DNA of 22,718 nt, from the NCBI GenBank assembly GCA_003427395.1, contig BFEA01000637.1:780589-803306 (forward strand), written 5' to 3'. The notes under the pieces were generated by a model, which saw only the letters and a list, made by a program, of their open reading frames with translations, was not told the DNA's origin and made no database searches. Each line of letters starts with the position of its first letter. Position 1 is the first letter of the stretch. Shown here in pieces: positions 18,767 through 22,718 of the stretch. Source of the DNA: Chara braunii (Eukaryota; Streptophyta; Charophyceae; Charales; Characeae). The position numbers were made by a program, and so were the translations under genes.

Positions 18767-18804
18767 TAAGTGCTTTGAGCTTAGAGGGAGATGGGTCGCA
18801 GGCG

Positions 18805-19152
18805 ATGGACGATCTAAAAGGAAGGAAAAAGAAAGTCGATGAGCGAATTACTAAACCAGTGGTAAAATGGGTTAAGGAACTCGGCGCCAAGATCCAAGAT
18901 TGTGCCCCTGGCAAGAGTGAGAGCGAGCTGCGTAGAATAGAAGCAGCAACAAAGGCATTAAAGAGTCTTTTCAAAGAGGATAGAGAATTCTTCGTAAGAT
19001 GGCGTCTTGATTTTCTGGAGAGCGTAAAAGGAAGAGCTCATAGTAGTGAGGGGCAAGAGGACTCGCTTGAGTCAACAGGTGGGACATGTGAGTTGTCCAA
19101 AGCCGCAGCATCGGAAAGGAAGATGAAGGGTGAAGGGACGTCGGAACAATGA
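18805..19152 (+). CDS. cluster gene 7, small basic helical protein
   Basis: An open frame of 115 aa from ATG 18805 to TGA 19150, immediately followed by an in-frame TAG. An in-frame GTG at 18763 overlaps the stop of gene 6, but the ATG is preferred. Unknown function. The first 75 residues are charged and likely helical (GRKKKVDERITKPVVKWVK, then ELRRIEAATKALKSLFKED). The tail is Ser/Gly/Glu-rich and probably disordered. No paralogue is seen in the window. It is 9 bases before gene 8 and in the same frame. Confidence 0.6.
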   Translation: MDDLKGRKKKVDERITKPVVKWVKELGAKIQDCAPGKSESELRRIEAATKALKSLFKEDREFFVRWRLDFLESVKGRAHSSEGQEDSLESTGGTCELSKAAASERKMKGEGTSEQ

Positions 19153-19161
19153 TAGGAGACG

Positions 19162-19680
19162 ATGAGCTTTGAAAAATATGGTATGCGCATAGTAGGGAGG
19201 TCAAATGGGCTAATCGCTCGTGTGGTGATACAATTGGTTCACCTGGAGAGACTCACTGTAGTCGAAGAAGCGAAGTGTACTCGGCGGGCTGTGCGGAAGG
19301 CGCGAGTGACTGGACTTTGGGTGGGAGAAGGAAGCGCGCGTCTGATCAACTACTCGCTATGTGTGTCTCCCTTCGATGATCGACCTTTAAGTAGGGCGTG
19401 GCGTGAGACCCCTAGAGAAGCTGAGATACTCATGAAGAGCGAGGCGAAGGAAGCTGGAGACTTAGCAGAGGTTATAGGGGAGAGTTTCGTTCTTAGAGTG
19501 CTCCAAGCGCACAACCGGTTCTGGAACGAGTACCTTCAGACTTTAGCAGACATTGAAGATTTCGGCGATATAGACGACTTCGAAACGTTCTACGAACTCT
19601 TAGACGAATCCACGGACAGAGTTTTTTTTGCATTAGCCCTAATCGCGGATGAATGCAAGGTGATTCATGGAGACGGGTAA
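19162..19680 (+). CDS. cluster gene 8, unknown protein of 172 aa
   Basis: An intact frame from ATG 19162 to TAA 19678. Function not recognised. The N-terminal half is hydrophobic/basic and beta-like (ARVVIQLVHLERLTVVEEA, RVTGLWVGEGSARLINY). The C-terminal half is helical and acidic (FVLRVLQAHNRFWNEYLQTL, IEDFGDIDDFETFYELLDE). The order of a beta-rich first half and a helical F-V...Y...TL second half faintly recalls family P (FVIEQTYGSI...HTLCAL), but I cannot prove homology by eye. It is 9 bases after gene 7 and 3 bases before gene 9, a spacing typical of compact viral or mobile-element genomes. Confidence 0.62.
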   Translation: MSFEKYGMRIVGRSNGLIARVVIQLVHLERLTVVEEAKCTRRAVRKARVTGLWVGEGSARLINYSLCVSPFDDRPLSRAWRETPREAEILMKSEAKEAGDLAEVIGESFVLRVLQAHNRFWNEYLQTLADIEDFGDIDDFETFYELLDESTDRVFFALALIADECKVIHGDG

Positions 19681-19683
19681 GAG

Positions 19684-19869
19684 ATGTTACTACTGGAGGC
19701 GGAACTACCAAGGAGAAGACGAAGATTTGGAGCTTGGAGTGGTCCTTATGAACCCGCGCACGAGAAAGTATTTAAAGAATTAAGCGCGATTGGCCGGCGT
19801 GAAGTCTTCCCGTACGAGGTGATTAAGTACCAAGTGCAGAACAGCGGAATTGAACGTAGTAATCAATAG
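19684..19869 (+). CDS. cluster gene 9 (module A, copy 1)
   Basis: A 61-aa frame from ATG 19684 to TAG 19867. Function unknown. It opens with an Arg run (PRRRRRF) and ends with RREVFPYEVIKYQVQNSG. Gene 11 has the same layout: ELRSRRGRF near the start, KREAIPYEVERYDFVDSG at the end. This shows that it is a real, duplicated reading frame and not chance. It is followed after 6 bases, in the same frame, by gene 10, so A and B could be two proteins or a former single protein separated by TAG. Confidence 0.66.
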   Translation: MLLLEAELPRRRRRFGAWSGPYEPAHEKVFKELSAIGRREVFPYEVIKYQVQNSGIERSNQ

Positions 19870-19875
19870 TATATT

Positions 19876-20184
19876 ATGACCATACGGTTCCGTGATCTAG
19901 GAGTGTACCACGTTGGTATATACCTGTCCAGAGAGAGAGAGGAGTTCTGCATATACGAGAGGACTTGGAGTAGGGTTCCCTGGGCATTAAGAGAAGAGGA
20001 GAAGCGGTTAGAAGGACTGGGGGAGATTGTTGAGGTCTGCGACGACATCACGATTTTTTATGGCCTGCCTAGGCCGCCTGTCCCGTATAGAGCATTGAAG
20101 CAGAATGAATGGGAGGCGGTAGTGGATTTTGCTCGAACGGTCAAGACCGAGGTTAAGCTCAAGAGGACAACTAGAGACGAATAA
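19876..20184 (+). CDS. cluster gene 10 (module B, copy 1)
   Basis: A 102-aa frame from ATG 19876 to TAA 20182. Function unknown. It aligns without gaps to gene 12 over the first about 90 residues, with about 33 of the first 70 residues identical by my hand count. Shared features: MTxRF start, VGIYLSRERE, a Trp at 31, EEKRLEGLG, then DITIFYGLPRPPVP (57-70) with a conserved Pro-rich turn. The tail is basic (KTEVKLKRTTR). Compact alpha/beta protein without membrane segments. Conservation of sequence and length between the copies argues for past selection. Confidence 0.7.
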   Translation: MTIRFRDLGVYHVGIYLSREREEFCIYERTWSRVPWALREEEKRLEGLGEIVEVCDDITIFYGLPRPPVPYRALKQNEWEAVVDFARTVKTEVKLKRTTRDE

Positions 20185-20193
20185 AATGAAGGA

Positions 20194-20373
20194 ATGAGCG
20201 AAGACACGACTATCTCTGAGAGTGAATTGCGGTCGAGAAGGGGGAGATTTCTTGCTGGAAACAGACCATCTGAGGAGAGACTGGCGACTGTCTGCAGTCT
20301 TTTGAGTTCGTTAGGGAAGAGAGAAGCGATTCCGTATGAGGTAGAGAGATACGACTTTGTGGATAGTGGATAG
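20194..20373 (+). CDS. cluster gene 11 (module A, copy 2)
   Basis: A 59-aa frame from ATG 20194 to TAG 20371, followed by an in-frame TAA at 20377. It is the second copy of module A: ELRSRRGRFLAGNRPSEERL in the middle, LLSSLGKREAIPYEVERY near the end (family phrase REx-x-PYEV). Function unknown. It is 9 bases after gene 10 and 21 bases before the ATG of gene 12. The N-terminus is acidic/Ser-rich instead of the Leu-rich start of gene 9. Confidence 0.66.
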   Translation: MSEDTTISESELRSRRGRFLAGNRPSEERLATVCSLLSSLGKREAIPYEVERYDFVDSG

Positions 20374-20394
20374 GAGTAAATACGTCTATATGTG

Positions 20395-20688
20395 ATGACT
20401 CCTCGGTTTATCCATTTAGACGTATATAATGTGAGGATCTACTTATCTGCGGAGAGAGAAGTAGACTTCGATTATGGTCGTTGTTGGGAGCGTGCGGAAG
20501 AGGTCGTGGAAGCTGAGCGACATAGGTTATTAGCTCTGGGGAGAGACGTTAAATGGGGCACGCAGATTACGGTCTTTGGAGGGTATCCTAAGCCCCCAGC
20601 TCCGTGCCAGATCGCGCAAGAGAGGAACCTCGGTACTGTGATTGAACTCGCTTTGAGGCGTCAAACGGTTGATGGCCAGAGGTGGTGA
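20395..20688 (+). CDS. cluster gene 12 (module B, copy 2)
   Basis: A 97-aa frame from ATG 20395 to TGA 20686; ATG 20395 is chosen over an in-frame GTG at 20392 because it aligns exactly with the start of gene 10 (MTPRF against MTIRF). Function unknown. Conserved points with gene 10 are RIYLSAERE, Trp 31, RLLALG and QITVFGGYPKPPAP (57-70). The C-terminal tail differs and lacks the basic run of gene 10. Its last 17 bases overlap the start of gene 13. Confidence 0.7.
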   Translation: MTPRFIHLDVYNVRIYLSAEREVDFDYGRCWERAEEVVEAERHRLLALGRDVKWGTQITVFGGYPKPPAPCQIAQERNLGTVIELALRRQTVDGQRW

Positions 20689-21067
20689 GTATCCGTTGGG
20701 TGGGGTCGGTGCAGTGCAGCAAGGGTTGAACGATCTGGAGAGGAGGACATCTATCGATTTACGGGAACGGTTGCGAACTTGTAGTTGTCAGGAGTTATGC
20801 GCTATAGGGAGCACAATTTGTAGGGGAGTCAGGTGTCTTGAGACGGGAGTGTTAGAGGTCAGGAGAGGTGTTGCCTGTATAGGGAGACAGGAAGGACAAC
20901 TTTTCCTTGACACTGGGATACTAGGAGTCGAGGGAACTCACGAGATCCGAGATGAGAGTGGGAGATTGATAAACAGCCATTTCGTCAAAACGGACATATT
21001 ATATTTTTTGAACGAAATCAAAACTGATTTTTTTTGCCAAAATCCGGTCGGAATTTTTTGCTCCTGA
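20672..21067 (+). CDS. cluster gene 13, Cys-rich N-half, C-terminus altered by foldback element
   Basis: From ATG 20672, overlapping the end of gene 12, an open frame runs to TGA 21065. The last about 30 residues lie inside the foldback element that begins at 20972 and are not original. The native part (about 100 residues) has five Cys in the pattern C-x-C-x4-C-x6-C-x4-C, within TCSCQELCAIGSTICRGVRC. An internal repeat of about 25 residues follows: LETGVLEVRRGV and then LDTGILGVEGT, each ending in GQL or GRL. Metal binding by the Cys set is possible but unproven. Function unknown. Confidence 0.55.
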   Translation: MARGGEYPLGGVGAVQQGLNDLERRTSIDLRERLRTCSCQELCAIGSTICRGVRCLETGVLEVRRGVACIGRQEGQLFLDTGILGVEGTHEIRDESGRLINSHFVKTDILYFLNEIKTDFFCQNPVGIFCS

Positions 21068-21332
21068 GGGTCCGGCGTTCCCAGAACGTCGGACCCCCTA
21101 CATGTATCTGGTCTAAGGTTGAGACCAGATACAATTTTTTTTTTTTTTTTTTATAATAATAATAATAATAATTTTTTTTTTTTTTTTTTTTTTTGTATCG
21201 AGTCTCAACCATAGACCAGATACATGTAGGGGGACCCCAGGAGCAAAAAATTCCGACCGGATTTTGACAAAAAAAGTCAGTTTTGATTTCGTTCAAAAAA
21301 TATAATATGTCTGTTTTGACGAAATGGTTGTT
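20972..21332. mobile_element. foldback / MITE-like element with long inverted arms
   Basis: The left arm 20972-21134 and right arm 21195-21332 are inverted copies over almost their whole length, starting at ccatttcgtcaaaac on the left and its complement on the right. The centre is T18, an ATA repeat and T23. The left arm holds an extra 12-bp hairpin (21069-21080 / 21084-21095) that is absent from the right arm, and an inner perfect 11-bp hairpin (21104-21114 / 21122-21132). GAT borders both ends (20968-20970 and 21333-21335) and may be the target duplication. No transposase is inside, so it is non-autonomous. It sits in the 3' part of gene 13. Confidence 0.9.
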
Positions 21333-21393
21333 GATAGTGATATTGAGGGCGGTTGAGAGCTAGAGTTAGGTACTCAGAGATTGGTAGAGTCAG

Positions 21394-21496
21394 TTCTGAC
21401 ATTAGGGAGGCTGCCGGTTCTTGACATTAGGTCTGGGCTGTCGGTTCTGACGTTAGGTCCGGGGTGCCGGTTCTGACATCAGGTCCGGGCTGCGTA
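21394..21496 (+). repeat. 26-bp tandem array, leader of Ty3 copy 2
   Basis: Four units start at 21394, 21418, 21445 and 21471 (spacings 24, 27, 26). They share ttctgacattagg and gggctg with the array at 970-1099, and the last unit of each array reads ttctgacatcaggtccgggc. The array lies 30 bases before the gag ATG, the same distance as in copy 1. Similarity between the two copies begins inside this array; the 61 bases between it and the foldback element do not match the upstream flank of copy 1. Confidence 0.9.
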
Positions 21497-21526
21497 CAAA
21501 TCCTGGCTGAATGTGAATCTAGGTAT

Positions 21527-22718
21527 ATGGAATCTGACACGATGGGACCCCTTCCGGAGGTGGGACAACAGACCGCTGTATACCGGGCATCACCGGACCT
21601 CGCTCTGTGGGACCTCAAGGAACCCATCCGACAGAACGCCCCTTTGAGGTGCGTGGAGCAGCCGGACGACGGAGAGCCTGAGGTGATGGCATATCGAGAA
21701 GCCACAGAGCCAAATAGGGTCGCTACAGTAGGACGAGACGATAGAGGAGATCGAGGAAGAGAAAACTGGAGGGACCAGTACATTAGGGAGCAGCTTTGGA
21801 GAGATAGGGAGCGAGTTGCACCGCCCAGACGGATTTACGACCCTCAAACGGGGAAGTCGCATTCCCTACCATATGAGACGAGAGACAGGTTTATTATCTC
21901 ATACCAGTCTTCGGAGTTGGACACCAGACCCCTCATTTTCAAGGGATTCGGTATTACTGAATACCTCGAGAAGCGGGAGCTGCATGCCTACCGACGTCAG
22001 TAGTCAGAGGATGAGATCATTGATAACTTCCTATTCAACACGGACCCGAGCTTGAGTCAAGTGATAAAGGAAGCTCGACCGAAGGATAGGAGGTGGACTA
22101 CGTACATAGCCAACCTTTATGAACTCCTTAAGTTGGAAGACGTCAAGTATTCGATCCGAGATTTGGAAGTGATGACTCAGGGGGAGGACGAGAGTGTCCA
22201 AACATTTGGGAAGCGATTCCAGAAGGTATCTGATGCTCTTATGGCGAGAGGGAAGTTGTCGGAGGTCGAGAGATGCACGATCTTCCTCGGCCGACTACCC
22301 AGAGGGAAACAGAAGGGGGTACTAAGAGAAATGCCTCATGATAAGCTAGAGTTTTCATCGTTGCTCAAGTTGGCAATGAAGGTCAAGGCTGATGATTACA
22401 AGGATTTACTCTTGAGGGGAATGCAGCGTCGGGACTTTTCTCTCTATCGGGAGTACGGGACTGATAGGTGTCCATACTTTAACGATCAACCGTGGGCAGA
22501 GCGTCGATATTTGATGGACAGAGACAAACCACAACGATCGAGGGACAGCGAGACAGTGATAGATGAGGTGAGAGAGATGAGAGAGATGATGCAGGAGATG
22601 GTCAGGCAAATGGCTAATTTCGAGACGAAGGTTGGGGCGACTACATACCGGGACAAGCCCAGGTCTCCCTATTCGTTGCGATGGGACCATCGGAACAGCG
22701 ACCCATGGAGGAGCATAG
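21527..22718 (+). pseudogene. gag: gag of Ty3/gypsy copy 2, one internal stop, incomplete
   Basis: From ATG 21527 a single frame runs to the window edge with one interruption, TAG 22001-22003, where copy 1 has TGG. The frame is open upstream to 21431, but no ATG precedes 21527. Relative to copy 1 it lacks an in-frame 75-nt segment after 21738, and it keeps the 28 bases that copy 1 lost (near 22100). The region after 22003 (DPSLSQVIKEARPKDRRW, LKLEDVKYSIRDLEVMTQ, ESVQTFGKRFQKVSDALMAR, EADDYKDLLLRGMQRRDFSL) has the helical, charged character of a retrotransposon Gag capsid. A heptad-like VREMREMMQEMVRQMANF segment lies near the window end, a probable coiled coil. Confidence 0.88.

Larger units (their letters stand above)
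21394..22718 (+). mobile_element. Ty3/gypsy retrotransposon, second copy, cut by window end
   Basis: It is closely similar to 970-2364 throughout, including leader array and gag. No LTR or primer site lies directly upstream: the array abuts unrelated DNA and the foldback element. Either this copy is 5'-truncated or its 5' part is the long region beginning at the primer-binding site 11964. It is much less decayed than copy 1 over the shared part. Confidence 0.93.

Noticed and set aside
21018-21296. Minus-strand frame through the foldback element
   Set aside because: It reads through the T/ATA/T core as Lys and Tyr runs and mirrors the + strand arm; it is a by-product of the palindrome.

Overview
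Overall picture. The window looks like repeat-rich nuclear DNA of a plant-lineage eukaryote, either a land plant or a charophyte alga. I think a Chara-like genome is possible, but that is only a guess. The grounds are a decayed Ty3/gypsy LTR retrotransposon, a primer-binding site of the plant tRNA-Asp type with two changes, a cluster of plant telomere-type motifs, a long GT microsatellite and a large foldback element. An assembly gap of 125 N lies inside a tandem array. I see no rRNA, intact tRNA, CRISPR array or ordinary intron-containing host gene.

Layout. Bases 1-87 are a GT microsatellite and 88-955 are non-coding. Bases 970-7556 are a Ty3/gypsy internal region (copy 1): a 26-bp leader array, gag, protease, reverse transcriptase, RNase H, integrase and a basic tail. 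It is broken by many stops and frameshifts, but the integrase is nearly whole. Bases 7557-9957 are AT-rich DNA followed by degenerate repetitive DNA. Bases 9958-10418 are a 65-bp minisatellite. Bases 10419-11962 end in what looks like an LTR (duplicated TATA motifs, terminal CA), followed by a primer-binding site at 11964-11981. Bases 11982-13969 are an AT-rich leader with three dispersed copies of a 25-bp motif and several hairpins, one pair forming a pseudoknot arrangement.

The main item. From 13970 to about 21000, all on the + strand, lies a compact cluster of 13 genes that I do not recognise. Most gaps are 3-60 bases and one pair overlaps. The cluster is built by tandem duplication at three levels. 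Four diverged paralogues of 250-370 codons lie in a row (13970-18031). A pair of small paralogues follows (18082-18766). Finally a two-gene module A-B occurs twice (19684-20688). Paralogue alignments fix several starts and stops. The first three large genes carry several in-frame TAG/TGA stops but no frameshifts; most of the downstream genes are open. The last gene runs into a foldback (MITE-like) element at 20972-21332.

The 3' end. A second Ty3/gypsy copy starts at 21394 with the same 26-bp leader array and a gag that is open to the window edge except for one TAG. Two models fit. Either the cluster is cargo or a virus-like insertion next to an unrelated gag, or 11.0-22.7 kb and beyond is one very large LTR element with accessory genes between primer-binding site and gag, as Ogre-type elements carry an extra ORF upstream of gag. 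The sequence alone does not decide between them.
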